DNA of 64,000 nucleotides. Source: Burkholderia sp. 8Y. GTDB taxonomy: Bacteria > Pseudomonadota > Gammaproteobacteria > Burkholderiales > Burkholderiaceae. The translations under genes and the position numbers were made by a program. The notes beneath the pieces were generated by a model. That model was not told the origin of the DNA. It was given only the letters and a program-made list of their open reading frames with translations, and did no database searches. Below are positions 43,113 through 53,135 of the stretch, piece by piece; position 1 is the stretch's first letter; every line of letters begins with the position of its first letter. The stretch is from assembly GCF_902506145.1 (NCBI RefSeq), contig NZ_LR733520.1, positions 1,765,371 to 1,829,370 of the forward strand, in the 5' to 3' direction.

Positions 43113-44216
43113 ATGCCCGTTCCCGACCTTCATCTTCTGCTGCCGTTCGCCCTGCCCTCGGCGGCGGACGCCGCAACCGCGCTGCACGGACTGGAAAGCG
43201 CGGCGCTCGACACGCTGCTCGCCCGCGCGACACTCGAAGAACGCGTGATCGGCGAAGACTTTCAGCGCACGCTGCCGCACGAACGCTGGATCGCGCAACG
43301 CTTCGGCATCGTTTCGCCGAACGCGAGTCAACGTTATGCCGACGACGCCCCGCTCGCGCCCTTCATGCTGCTCGCCGATGGCGGCGATCCCGGCGCGTCG
43401 GGTGCGGCTGGCGCGGCGCTCTGGGCGTGCATCGAGCCGGTCCACGTTCGCATCGCGCACGATCATCTCGTGCTGATCGATCCCGCCACGCTCGGCGTGC
43501 GGACCGAGGAAGCGCGCGCGCTGCTCGACACCGCGCAGCCCGTCATCGAAGAACTGGGGCTGGCGTTGCAGGCGCCCACACCGTTGCGCTGGTATGTGTC
43601 GGGCGATGCGCTCGGCGCGCTCGCGGGCGCGTCGCCGTTGCGCGCGGCGGGACGCAACATCGAAATCTGGCTGCCGCACGAAGCCCGCACCGGCGAACGT
43701 TCGCGCCCGTGGATGAAGTTGCAGAACGAAGTGCAGATGGCGTGGTTCGAACATCCGCTCAATGTCGAGCGCGAGTCGCGCGGACTGCCGCCGATCAATT
43801 CCATCTGGCTGCACGGACAAGGCGCGATGCGCCCGGTCACGCGCCCGTTCGCTGCCGTGATGTCCGATGCCGCCGCCACGCGCGGCCTCGCGCTCGCCTC
43901 GGGCGTGAAGCCGTCGATGCCGCCGGCGTCGTTTGCATCGCTCGCGAAAGACGGCGGCGAAGGCGCGACGCTCGTCGAGCTGGACCCGTTCTCCGCCCCT
44001 TTCATCGAGCAGGACTGGGCGCGCTGGAACGCTGCGCTGAAGGCGCTCGAAGACGCGTGGTTCGCGCCGGCGCTCAATGCGCTGCGAAGCGGTTCGCTCA
44101 GGCGCCTGCGTCTCACGCTGTGCGGCGACACGGGCTCGGTCACGCTGTCGGTCACGCGCGGCGACCTGCGCAAGTTCTGGCGCCGCCGGCCGATCGCGGC
44201 GCTTTTCATCGAATAA
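43113..44216 (+). CDS. conserved hypothetical protein upstream of recJ (COG4255-like)
   Basis: 367-residue protein of unknown function. Similar proteins next to recJ in beta-proteobacteria have been labelled phosphoglycerate mutase-like, but I see no metal-binding alkaline-phosphatase motif to support catalysis. It contains conserved patches PHERWIAQRFG, IEPVHVRIAHDHLVL, WMKLQNEVQMAWFEHP and NSIWLHGQGAM. No signal peptide or membrane segment. ATG 43113 is used because a TACAAT hexamer (43097-43102) overlaps the other candidate ATG at 43101; if the hexamer is a -10 box the transcript starts after 43101. It precedes recJ by 12 bases. Confidence 0.75.
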   Translation: MPVPDLHLLLPFALPSAADAATALHGLESAALDTLLARATLEERVIGEDFQRTLPHERWIAQRFGIVSPNASQRYADDAPLAPFMLLADGGDPGASGAAGAALWACIEPVHVRIAHDHLVLIDPATLGVRTEEARALLDTAQPVIEELGLALQAPTPLRWYVSGDALGALAGASPLRAAGRNIEIWLPHEARTGERSRPWMKLQNEVQMAWFEHPLNVERESRGLPPINSIWLHGQGAMRPVTRPFAAVMSDAAATRGLALASGVKPSMPPASFASLAKDGGEGATLVELDPFSAPFIEQDWARWNAALKALEDAWFAPALNALRSGSLRRLRLTLCGDTGSVTLSVTRGDLRKFWRRRPIAALFIE

Positions 44217-44228
44217 GGTCTGACTCGA

Positions 44229-45929
44229 ATGACGCGAATCGTTACGCGCGCCTCCTCCCCCGCCGATGCCGAAGCCCTGACGCGCCACGGCCTGCATCCC
44301 GTGATCGCGCGGCTCTACGCGTCGCGCGGCGTCACCTCGCCGGATGAAGTCGAGACGGAATTGAAACGCCTCCACGCGCCAATCGGCCTCAAGGGTTGCG
44401 ACGACGCCGCCGCCGTGCTCGCCGATGCGCTCGCGACGGGCAAGCGCATGCTCGTCGTCGCGGACTACGACTGCGATGGCGCGACCGCGTGCGCCGTCGC
44501 CGTGCGCGGCCTGCGCATGTTCGGCGCGACGATCGACTATCTCGTGCCGAACCGCTTCGAATACGGCTACGGACTGACGCCGGAGATCGTCGAGCTGGCC
44601 GCGCGCTCGCCGCTCGGCGTGCCCGAGTTGCTGATCACGGTCGATAACGGCATCGCGAGCGTCGAGGGCGTCGCGGCCGCGAACGCGCTCGGCATCGATG
44701 TCCTCGTGACCGATCATCACCTGCCGGGCGACGAACTGCCGGCCGCCCGCGCCATCGTCAATCCGAATCAGCCGGGCTGCGGCTTTCCGAGCAAATGCAT
44801 CGCGGGCGTGGGCGTCATGTTCTACGTGCTGCTCGCGCTGCGCGCGGAATTGCGCCGGCGCGGCGCGTACGAGCGCGCGCCCGAGCCGCGTCTGGACGGG
44901 CTTCTCGATCTCGTCGCGCTCGGCACGGTGGCCGATGTCGTGAAGCTCGACTGCAACAATCGGATTCTCGTCGCGCAGGGGTTGAAGCGCATCCGCGCGG
45001 GCCGCATGCAGCCGGGCATCGCCGCCCTGTTTCGCGCGGCGGGCCGCGATGCGCGCGCCGCGTCGGGCTTCGATCTCGGCTTCGCGCTCGGGCCGCGCCT
45101 GAACGCGGCGGGACGGCTCTCGGACATGTCGCTCGGCATCGAATGTTTGACGACCGACGACATCGGCCGCGCATGGGAACTCGCGCAGCAGCTCGACGCG
45201 ATGAACCGCGAGCGGCGCGAAATCGAAGCTGGCATGCAGCAGCAGGCGCTCGCGGAACTGCAAACCTTCGTTCCCGGCGAGCGCGCGACGCTCACGCTCT
45301 ACGATGCGAGCTGGCATCAGGGCGTGATCGGCATCGTCGCCGGGCGGCTGAAGGAGCGTTTTCACCGGCCGTCGTTCACCTTCGCGCACGCCGACGACGC
45401 CGGCACGCTCTCGAAAGGCTCGGGCCGTTCGATTCCCGGCTTCCATCTGCGCGATGCCGTCGATCTCATCAGCAAGCGCGAGCCCGGTCTCATCCACAAG
45501 TTCGGCGGCCACGCGATGGCCGCGGGCCTCACGCTCGCGACCGCCGACATCCCGCGCTTCACCGACGCGTTCGAAGCGGTCGGCCGCGAGTGGCTGACCG
45601 CCGACGCGCTCTCGCGCACCATCGAGACGGACGGCGAGCTGGAGGACGCGTACTTCACGCCGCAATTCATCGAACTGCTCGACGCCGCCGTCTGGGGACA
45701 AGGCTTTCCGGCCCCGACGTTCTCCGGCGAATTCGATGTCGCGTCGCAATCGCTCGTGAAGGACAAGCACCTGAAGCTGCAACTGATGCGCGGGCGCCAG
45801 CGTTTCAACGCAATCTGGTTCAATCACGTCGATCCGCTGCCGCCGCGCGCGACTGTCGCGTACCGGCTCGTCAGCGATTCGTGGAACGGCGTGGCACGCG
45901 TGCAGCTGATCGTCGAGCACGCGGCGTAG
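44229..45929 (+). CDS. recJ: single-stranded-DNA-specific exonuclease RecJ
   Basis: 5'-3' single-strand DNA exonuclease of the DHH family, used in recombination and mismatch repair. The 566-residue protein has ADYDCDGATA (D79, D81, D83 metal ligands), the DHH signature TDHHLPGD near residue 160, and the DHHA1 domain with GHAMAAGL. The C-terminal OB-fold domain follows. The ATG at 44229 is 12 bases after the preceding gene, so the two are co-transcribed. Length matches E. coli RecJ (577). Confidence 0.95.
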   Translation: MTRIVTRASSPADAEALTRHGLHPVIARLYASRGVTSPDEVETELKRLHAPIGLKGCDDAAAVLADALATGKRMLVVADYDCDGATACAVAVRGLRMFGATIDYLVPNRFEYGYGLTPEIVELAARSPLGVPELLITVDNGIASVEGVAAANALGIDVLVTDHHLPGDELPAARAIVNPNQPGCGFPSKCIAGVGVMFYVLLALRAELRRRGAYERAPEPRLDGLLDLVALGTVADVVKLDCNNRILVAQGLKRIRAGRMQPGIAALFRAAGRDARAASGFDLGFALGPRLNAAGRLSDMSLGIECLTTDDIGRAWELAQQLDAMNRERREIEAGMQQQALAELQTFVPGERATLTLYDASWHQGVIGIVAGRLKERFHRPSFTFAHADDAGTLSKGSGRSIPGFHLRDAVDLISKREPGLIHKFGGHAMAAGLTLATADIPRFTDAFEAVGREWLTADALSRTIETDGELEDAYFTPQFIELLDAAVWGQGFPAPTFSGEFDVASQSLVKDKHLKLQLMRGRQRFNAIWFNHVDPLPPRATVAYRLVSDSWNGVARVQLIVEHAA

Positions 45930-46092
45930 GCGGCGTCGGCATCGAATACGATCGCTATCACGCACACGAACACGAACACGGCGAGCTTTCGCGGCGAGTG
46001 AGCAGCGAAGCGCACTGCAAAGCGCCCCGCGCCGCGTGCGGCGGCGTGCGTCCGCGAGCGCCGTCGGCAACGGACGGAAGGTGTCGATCGGC

Positions 46093-46098
46093 TATAAT
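46093..46098 (+). promoter_or_regulatory. consensus -10 box of prfB
   Basis: TATAAT, 30 bases before the prfB start, giving a very short leader. The -35 region is poor. Confidence 0.55.
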
Positions 46099-46128
46099 TT
46101 GACCTTTTTACGAAGCCGAAGATCGACA

Positions 46129-47233
46129 ATGGAAGCAGAACGTCTCAACGCGATCGAAAGCCTTCTGGCCGACCTGCGCCGCCGCGCAGGCGAGCTACGG
46201 GGGTATCTTTGACTACGACGCCAAGTCCGCGCGTCTAGCCGAAGTCAACAAGGTACTCGAAGACCCGAACGTCTGGAACGACTCGAAGAACGCCCAGGCG
46301 CTCGGTCGTGAAAAGAAGCTGCTCGACGGCGTGGTCTCGACGCTCTCCGCCCTCGACAACGATCTGCGCGACGCCGAAGAACTCTTCGAGATGGCGCGCG
46401 AAGAAGGCGACGAAGACACGCTCGTCGCCTGCGAATCTGACGCCGATGCCCTGAAGGCGCGCGTCGAAGACATGGAATTCCGCCGGATGTTCTCGAACCC
46501 GGCCGATCCGAACAACTGCTTCATCGACATTCAGGCGGGCGCGGGCGGCACCGAGGCGTGTGACTGGGCGTCCATGCTGCTGCGCCAGTATCTGCGCTAC
46601 TGCGAGCGCAAGGGCTTCAAGACCGAAGTGCTCGAAGAATCCGAAGGCGACGTCGCGGGCATCAAGAGCGCGACGATCAAGGTCGAAGGCGAATACGCAT
46701 ACGGCTATCTGCGCACCGAAACCGGCATTCACCGGCTCGTGCGCAAGTCGCCGTTCGATTCGTCGGGCGGGCGGCATACGTCGTTTTCGTCGGTGTTCGT
46801 GTATCCGGAAATCGACGACTCCATCGAGATCGAAATCAATCCCGCCGATATCCGCACGGACACGTATCGCGCATCGGGCGCGGGCGGCCAGCACATCAAC
46901 AAGACGGACTCCGCCGTGCGTCTCACGCACGCGCCGACCGGCATCGTCGTGCAGTGCCAGAACGACCGCTCGCAGCACCGCAACCGCGCCGAAGCCATGC
47001 AGATGCTGAAGGCGCGTCTGTACGAATTCGAGATGCGCAAGCGCCAGGCGGAGCAGGACAAGCTCGAATCGAGCAAGACGGACGTGGGCTGGGGCCATCA
47101 GATCCGCTCCTACGTGCTCGACCAGAGCCGCGTGAAGGACCTGCGCACCAACGTGGAAATGAGCAACACGCGCGCCGTGCTCGACGGCGACCTCGACGAC
47201 TTCATCAGCGCGAGCTTGAAACAGGGCGTTTGA
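46129..47233 (+). CDS. prfB: peptide chain release factor 2, made by programmed +1 frameshift
   Basis: Release factor that reads UAA and UGA and frees the finished protein. Translation starts at ATG 46129, runs 27 codons to CTT (46207-46209), then skips base 46210 and continues from 46211 to the stop at 47233, giving 367 residues. The join gives GYLDYDAK, as in E. coli RF2. The GGQ motif is in [10 protein letters not shown] and the stop-codon-reading SPF motif in KSPFDSSG. lysS follows 94 bases downstream, the same neighbour as in E. coli. Annotators that ignore the shift would call a truncated gene starting at 46331. Confidence 0.96.
46195..46213 (+). other. programmed +1 frameshift site
   Basis: The sequence CGGGGGTATCTTTGAC contains the slippery CTT codon, the in-frame UGA stop, the following C that weakens termination, and an upstream G-rich Shine-Dalgarno-like element (CGGGGG in place of AGGGGG). 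It is the classical RF2 autoregulation site: low RF2 makes termination slow and favours the shift. Confidence 0.95.
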
Positions 47234-47327
47234 CGCCGTGCAGCGGCGCGGCCTTCCGGTCGCGCCGCTTTTGTTTCATCCCGCCGCGCATTCGCCGCAT
47301 TTGCCGCATCAAAACCCAAGAATCATC

Positions 47328-48854
47328 ATGACCGAACCGACTCAGACGAGCGCCGCTCCCGAACTGGAAGATAACCAGATCATCGCCGAGCGCCGCGACA
47401 AGCTGCGCTCGCTGCGCGAGCAAGGCGTCGCCTATCCGAACGATTTCCGCCCGACGCATCAGGCGGCCGCGCTGCAAGGCGACTACGCCGAGACCGACAA
47501 GGAGGCGCTGGAAGCCAATCCCCTGCCCGTCGCGCTCGCGGGCCGAATGATGCTCAAGCGCGTGATGGGCAAGGCGAGCTTCGCGACGGTTCAGGACGGC
47601 AGCGGCCAGATCCAGTTTTTCGTGACGCCCGCCGATGTCGGCGCGGACGTCTACGAGGCGTTCAAGAAGTGGGATCTGGGCGACATCGTCGCGGCGAAGG
47701 GCATGCTCTTTCGCACGAACAAGGGCGAACTGTCGGTGCGCTGCACGGAACTGCGGCTCTTGTCAAAGGCGCTGCGTCCGCTGCCGGACAAGTTTCACGG
47801 CCTCGCCGATCAGGAAATGCGCTATCGCCAGCGTTATGTGGATCTGATCGTCACGCCGGAATCGCGCAAGACGTTCATGGCGCGCACGAAGGCGGTCACG
47901 TCGATCCGCAACTTCATGGCGCAGGCGAACTTCATGGAAGTCGAAACGCCGATGCTGCACCCGATTCCCGGCGGCGCGGCGGCGAAGCCCTTCGTCACGC
48001 ATCACAACGCGCTCGACATGCAGATGTTCCTGCGCATCGCGCCGGAGCTCTATCTGAAGCGGCTGATCGTCGGCGGCTTCGAGCGGGTGTTCGAGATCAA
48101 CCGTAATTTCCGGAACGAAGGCGTGTCGCCGCGCCACAACCCAGAATTCACGATGATGGAGTTCTACGCGGCCTACACGGATTACCGCTGGCTGATGGAC
48201 TTCACCGAACAATTGATCCGTCAGGCCGCCATCGACGCGCTCGGCACCGCGACCATCACGTATCAGGGCCGCGAACTGGATCTTTCGAAGCCGTTCCATC
48301 GCCTGACGATCAATCAGGCGATTCAAAAGTACGCGCCGCAGTACACCGACGCGCAGCTTGCCGACGCCGTGTTCGTGCGCGCGGAACTGAAGAAGTTCGG
48401 CGTCGATACGACGCAGCCCGCTTTCCTGAACGCCGGCATCGGCGCGTTGCAGCTTGCGCTCTTCGAGGAGACGGCGGAATCGCAGTTGTGGGAACCGACG
48501 TATATCGTCGACTATCCGGTGGAAGTGTCGCCGCTCGCGCGGGCGTCGGATTCAGTGCCGGGCATCACGGAACGCTTTGAATTGTTCATCACGGGCCGCG
48601 AGATCGCGAACGGCTTCTCGGAACTGAACGATCCGGAAGATCAGGCCGCGCGCTTCCAGAAACAGGTCGACCAGAAAGACGCGGGCGACGAAGAAGCCAT
48701 GTACTTCGATGCCGACTATATCCGCGCGCTCGAATACGGCATGCCGCCGACGGGCGGCTGCGGCATCGGCATCGACCGTCTGGTGATGCTCCTGACCGAC
48801 AGCCCGAGCATCCGCGATGTGATTCTGTTCCCGCATCTGCGTCGCGAAGATTGA
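47328..48854 (+). CDS. lysS: lysine--tRNA ligase (class II)
   Basis: Charges tRNA-Lys. The 508-residue protein has the N-terminal anticodon-binding OB domain (about 60-150) and the class II catalytic core: motif 2 [11 protein letters not shown], the [11 protein letters not shown] segment, and motif 3 [12 protein letters not shown] near the C-terminus. The frame is open upstream to 47238, but ATG 47328 (MTEPTQTS) matches the family. Length is normal. It is downstream of prfB and ends in a hairpin terminator. Confidence 0.96.
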   Translation: MTEPTQTSAAPELEDNQIIAERRDKLRSLREQGVAYPNDFRPTHQAAALQGDYAETDKEALEANPLPVALAGRMMLKRVMGKASFATVQDGSGQIQFFVTPADVGADVYEAFKKWDLGDIVAAKGMLFRTNKGELSVRCTELRLLSKALRPLPDKFHGLADQEMRYRQRYVDLIVTPESRKTFMARTKAVTSIRNFMAQANFMEVETPMLHPIPGGAAAKPFVTHHNALDMQMFLRIAPELYLKRLIVGGFERVFEINRNFRNEGVSPRHNPEFTMMEFYAAYTDYRWLMDFTEQLIRQAAIDALGTATITYQGRELDLSKPFHRLTINQAIQKYAPQYTDAQLADAVFVRAELKKFGVDTTQPAFLNAGIGALQLALFEETAESQLWEPTYIVDYPVEVSPLARASDSVPGITERFELFITGREIANGFSELNDPEDQAARFQKQVDQKDAGDEEAMYFDADYIRALEYGMPPTGGCGIGIDRLVMLLTDSPSIRDVILFPHLRRED

Positions 48855-48882
48855 GATCGCGGTCGGCTCATGCAGCAGAAGA

Positions 48883-48911
48883 AAGCGCGTCCTTCGGGGC
48901 GCGTTTTTTTT
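48883..48911 (+). terminator. terminator after lysS
   Basis: GC-rich hairpin with the tetraloop-like CTTC core (GCGCGTCC and GGGGCGCG arms, one mismatch) and a run of eight T residues, 28 bases after the lysS stop. Confidence 0.75.
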
Positions 48912-49038
48912 GCCCTTCTGGCTGGCATTCTGTGTGCTTCAACCGAAGAAAAAGCCGGTTACAACCTGAAAAAGTGCCGACGACGCATCTGCGCGAGAAT
49001 GGACGCTGTCGGCACGTCGCCTCGAACGGAGGTCAAAA

Positions 49039-49737
49039 ATGGACAACGGGACCAACAAACTGACACCTGCGCCCGGTACGGGCGAGCCGCGACGGCTGCA
49101 TCCGCTCGTCGCGACGGCTGCGGGCGCGGTCATCGTCGCGAGCCTTGCGGCAACGGCAGCGATGACCGGGCTCTTCCCCGGCGCGCACAGCAATTCGGCG
49201 CAAAATCCGCAGACACAAACGGCAGCGGTCGCGCAGCAGCAACCCGTGGCCGCGCCTGCAGCGCCGCCCGCCGCGCAACCCGTGGCCGCACAGCCCGCGC
49301 CCGCGCAGCAAGCGGCGACGCAGCCGGTGCAGCAAGCGCCCGTGCAGCAGCCGCCCGCGCAGCCGTCGTATGCCCAGCAGCCGCCGCAACAGCCCGCTTA
49401 CTGCTCGACCTGCGGCACAGTCGAAGCCATTTCCGTCGTGCGCCGCGAGGGGCACGGAACGGGAATTGGCGCAGTCGGTGGTGCGGTGGCGGGCGGTGTC
49501 GTCGGCAACCAGTTCGGACGCGGCGGCGGCCGCACCGCGATGACCCTGCTCGGCGCGTTAGGCGGCGGGCTCGCGGGCAATTCGGTCGAAAAGCACCTGC
49601 GCAGCGAGACCGATTATTCCGTGCGCGTGCGGATGGAAAACGGCAAGACGCGCTATTTCACCTACAGGCAGCAGCCGCCGTTCGCGCAAGGACAGCGTGT
49701 GCGCGTGCACAACGGCGCGCTCGTCGCTGCGGGCTGA
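49039..49737 (+). CDS. glycine-zipper 2TM domain protein
   Basis: 232-residue envelope protein. A single membrane segment is near residues 22-45 (LVATAAGAVIVASLAATAA), followed by a Pro/Gln/Ala-rich linker (about 50-128), then a glycine-zipper double helix (GTGIGAVGGAVAGGVVGNQFG ... LLGALGGGLAGNSV) and a C-terminal SH3-like or beta part (YSVRVRMENGKTRYF). Similar proteins (SlyB/Rick_17kDa) act in outer-membrane homeostasis. There is no lipobox, so the N-terminus is probably an uncleaved anchor. A terminator follows the gene. Confidence 0.85.
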   Translation: MDNGTNKLTPAPGTGEPRRLHPLVATAAGAVIVASLAATAAMTGLFPGAHSNSAQNPQTQTAAVAQQQPVAAPAAPPAAQPVAAQPAPAQQAATQPVQQAPVQQPPAQPSYAQQPPQQPAYCSTCGTVEAISVVRREGHGTGIGAVGGAVAGGVVGNQFGRGGGRTAMTLLGALGGGLAGNSVEKHLRSETDYSVRVRMENGKTRYFTYRQQPPFAQGQRVRVHNGALVAAG

Positions 49738-49759
49738 CTGGACTCAAGCGCGCGCATGT

Positions 49760-49799
49760 AAAAAAGGGCGATGGGTTTCGCGACCCATCGCCCTTTTTA
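49760..49799. terminator. bidirectional terminator
   Basis: A-run, 15-16-base stem (49761-49776 with 49783-49797) with a TTCGCG loop and a T-run. It lies between the convergent glycine-zipper and pssA genes. Confidence 0.88.
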
Positions 49800-49818
49800 G
49801 CATCGAAAGAAATTCGCG

Positions 49819-50685
49819 CTAATGATCCCGCTGCGAACTGCGCGCAGGGTTCGGTCTGCCGCGCATCGCCATGTACGCCCACCAGACATAGCCCGAGAAG
49901 CCGTACAGCACGAAGAGGCAGAACAGCATGACGGGCGGATCGGACGAGACGAGCACGAACGCGACCACGACCAGCAGAACGCCCGCGAACGGCACGCGAT
50001 AACGCACGTCCAGCGCCTTGCCGCTATAGAACGGCGCGTTCGACACCATCGTGACGCCCGCGTAGACGGTCAGCGCGAACGCGACCCACGGCAGCCACAC
50101 GAGCTTGAGCGGCACGCGATTGTCGGTCGCGAGCCACACGAAGCCGGCGATCAGCGCGGCGGCAGCCGGACTCGGCAAGCCCTGGAAATAGCGTTTATCG
50201 ACCACGCCGACGTTCGTATTGAAGCGCGCGAGCCGCAACGCCGCGCCCGAGCAGTACACGAACGCCGCGAGCCAGCCCCAGCGGCCGAGGTCCTTCAGCA
50301 CCCATTCGTACATGACGAGCGCCGGCGCGACGCCGAACGACACCATGTCCGAGAGACTGTCGAACTGCTCGCCGAACGCGCTCTGCGTATGCGTCATGCG
50401 CGCGACGCGGCCGTCCATGCCGTCGAGCACCATCGCGACGAAAATGGCGATGGCCGCGATCTCAAAGCGCACGTTCATCGCCTGGACGACCGCGAAGAAG
50501 CCGCAGAACAGCGCCGCCGTGGTGAACGCATTGGGCAGCAGATAAATGCCGCGCTTTCTTAAGAATTGCTGCCGCTTCGCGCGCCGCGTTTCCACGGCGC
50601 CGACGTCCTGCGCCGCCTTGTTGCGACGGAACGCGCGCGGCGGCGCGCCGTTCATGCGGTTCCGGCGCGGTTTGAATGCCGCCAT
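49819..50685 (-). CDS. pssA: CDP-diacylglycerol--serine O-phosphatidyltransferase
   Basis: Membrane enzyme that makes phosphatidylserine from CDP-diacylglycerol and serine. The 288-residue protein has the CDP-alcohol phosphotransferase signature DGMDGRVARMTHTQSAFGEQFDSLSD and about 7-8 membrane helices, so it is the integral Gram-positive-type enzyme, not the E. coli peripheral PssA. A basic arm of about 45 residues precedes the first helix. ATG 50685 (MAAFKPRRNR) is used; the frame is open 56 codons upstream within psd. The start follows psd by 13 bases, and the pair makes phosphatidylethanolamine. Confidence 0.93.
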   Translation of the reverse strand: MAAFKPRRNRMNGAPPRAFRRNKAAQDVGAVETRRAKRQQFLRKRGIYLLPNAFTTAALFCGFFAVVQAMNVRFEIAAIAIFVAMVLDGMDGRVARMTHTQSAFGEQFDSLSDMVSFGVAPALVMYEWVLKDLGRWGWLAAFVYCSGAALRLARFNTNVGVVDKRYFQGLPSPAAAALIAGFVWLATDNRVPLKLVWLPWVAFALTVYAGVTMVSNAPFYSGKALDVRYRVPFAGVLLVVVAFVLVSSDPPVMLFCLFVLYGFSGYVWWAYMAMRGRPNPARSSQRDH

Positions 50686-50698
50686 CGACGCCCCCGCG

Positions 50699-51343
50699 TT
50701 ATTCCGCGAACTCGGCGAGGATCGTCGACGAGGCGGACACCTTCTCGCCGATCGACACCCGCGGCCGGCTGCCCACCGGCAGATACACGTCCACGCGCGA
50801 ACCGAAACGGATGAAGCCGTAGCGTTGGCCGCGCGTGAGCGGCTCGCCGGCATGGGCGTAGCAGAGAATCCGCCGCGCGATCAGCCCGGCAATCTGCACC
50901 GATGTCACCGTGTGCCCGCTCGCGGTTTGCAGCACGATCGCGTTGCGCTCGTTCTCGGTGGACGCCTTGTCGACGGCCGCGTTCAGGTACGCGCCTGGGA
51001 AGTACTGAACCTTGCTGATCGCGCCATCGACCGGCGAACGCTGCGAGTGCACGTTGAACACGTTCATGAACACGCTGATCTTGAGCGCCTCGCGGCCCGC
51101 GTACGGATCATGCGCCGTTTCGACCGCGACGATGCGCCCATCGGCCGGACACAGCACGGCATTGGCCTGCGTGGGAATGGGGCGCGGCGGATCGCGGAAG
51201 AACTGGACGACGAAAATCACGATCAGCCAGAAGATCCAGGCGAAGCCGAAGCCGCCGATCGCCTGCACGAGAATGGCAACGACGGCCGCGATGGCGATGA
51301 ACGGCCAGCCTTCGCGGGCAATGATCGGATGGGGATAGTTCAT
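50699..51343 (-). CDS. psd: phosphatidylserine decarboxylase (short proenzyme type)
   Basis: Decarboxylates phosphatidylserine to phosphatidylethanolamine. The 214-residue protein is the short, single-domain form. It has an N-terminal membrane part (about 14-50), HSQRSPVDG, and the self-cleavage serine in RFGSRVD that becomes the pyruvoyl group. The ATG at 51343 (MNYPHP) fits; an earlier in-frame ATG at 51397 lies in the ilvC terminator. It is followed by pssA. The protein works at the inner membrane. Confidence 0.94.
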   Translation of the reverse strand: MNYPHPIIAREGWPFIAIAAVVAILVQAIGGFGFAWIFWLIVIFVVQFFRDPPRPIPTQANAVLCPADGRIVAVETAHDPYAGREALKISVFMNVFNVHSQRSPVDGAISKVQYFPGAYLNAAVDKASTENERNAIVLQTASGHTVTSVQIAGLIARRILCYAHAGEPLTRGQRYGFIRFGSRVDVYLPVGSRPRVSIGEKVSASSTILAEFAE

Positions 51344-51378
51344 GAACGAGGTGTGTGTTTTTAAAACCCGTAGGATAG

Positions 51379-51420
51379 CAAAAGCCGCCCTCGGCACAGC
51401 GGCTTCGGGCGGCTTTCGTT
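51379..51420 (-). terminator. terminator after ilvC
   Basis: Arms AAAGCCGCCC and GGGCGGCTTT with a 16-base loop; on the minus strand the second arm ends in four T residues. It separates the ilv operon from psd. Confidence 0.6.
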
Positions 51421-51448
51421 ACAGCAAGAACCGTGACGCGTGAAAAAC

Positions 51449-53025
<1,577 letters not shown>

Positions 53026-53135
53026 TGTGCGTGTTTCCCGATATGTCCAGAAGAGGCGTTCATCCGAGAAACCCGCGCGCGGCACTCGTCTTTTGTGGAG
53101 ACGGGCGCGCACGAGCCTCGCGTGACGAAGCCGCG

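Noticed and set aside
42996..46070. A 1024-codon open frame on the minus strand opposite the recJ region
   Set aside because: Same reason: Arg-rich, no motifs, and fully antisense to recJ and its neighbour. No ribosome site was seen.
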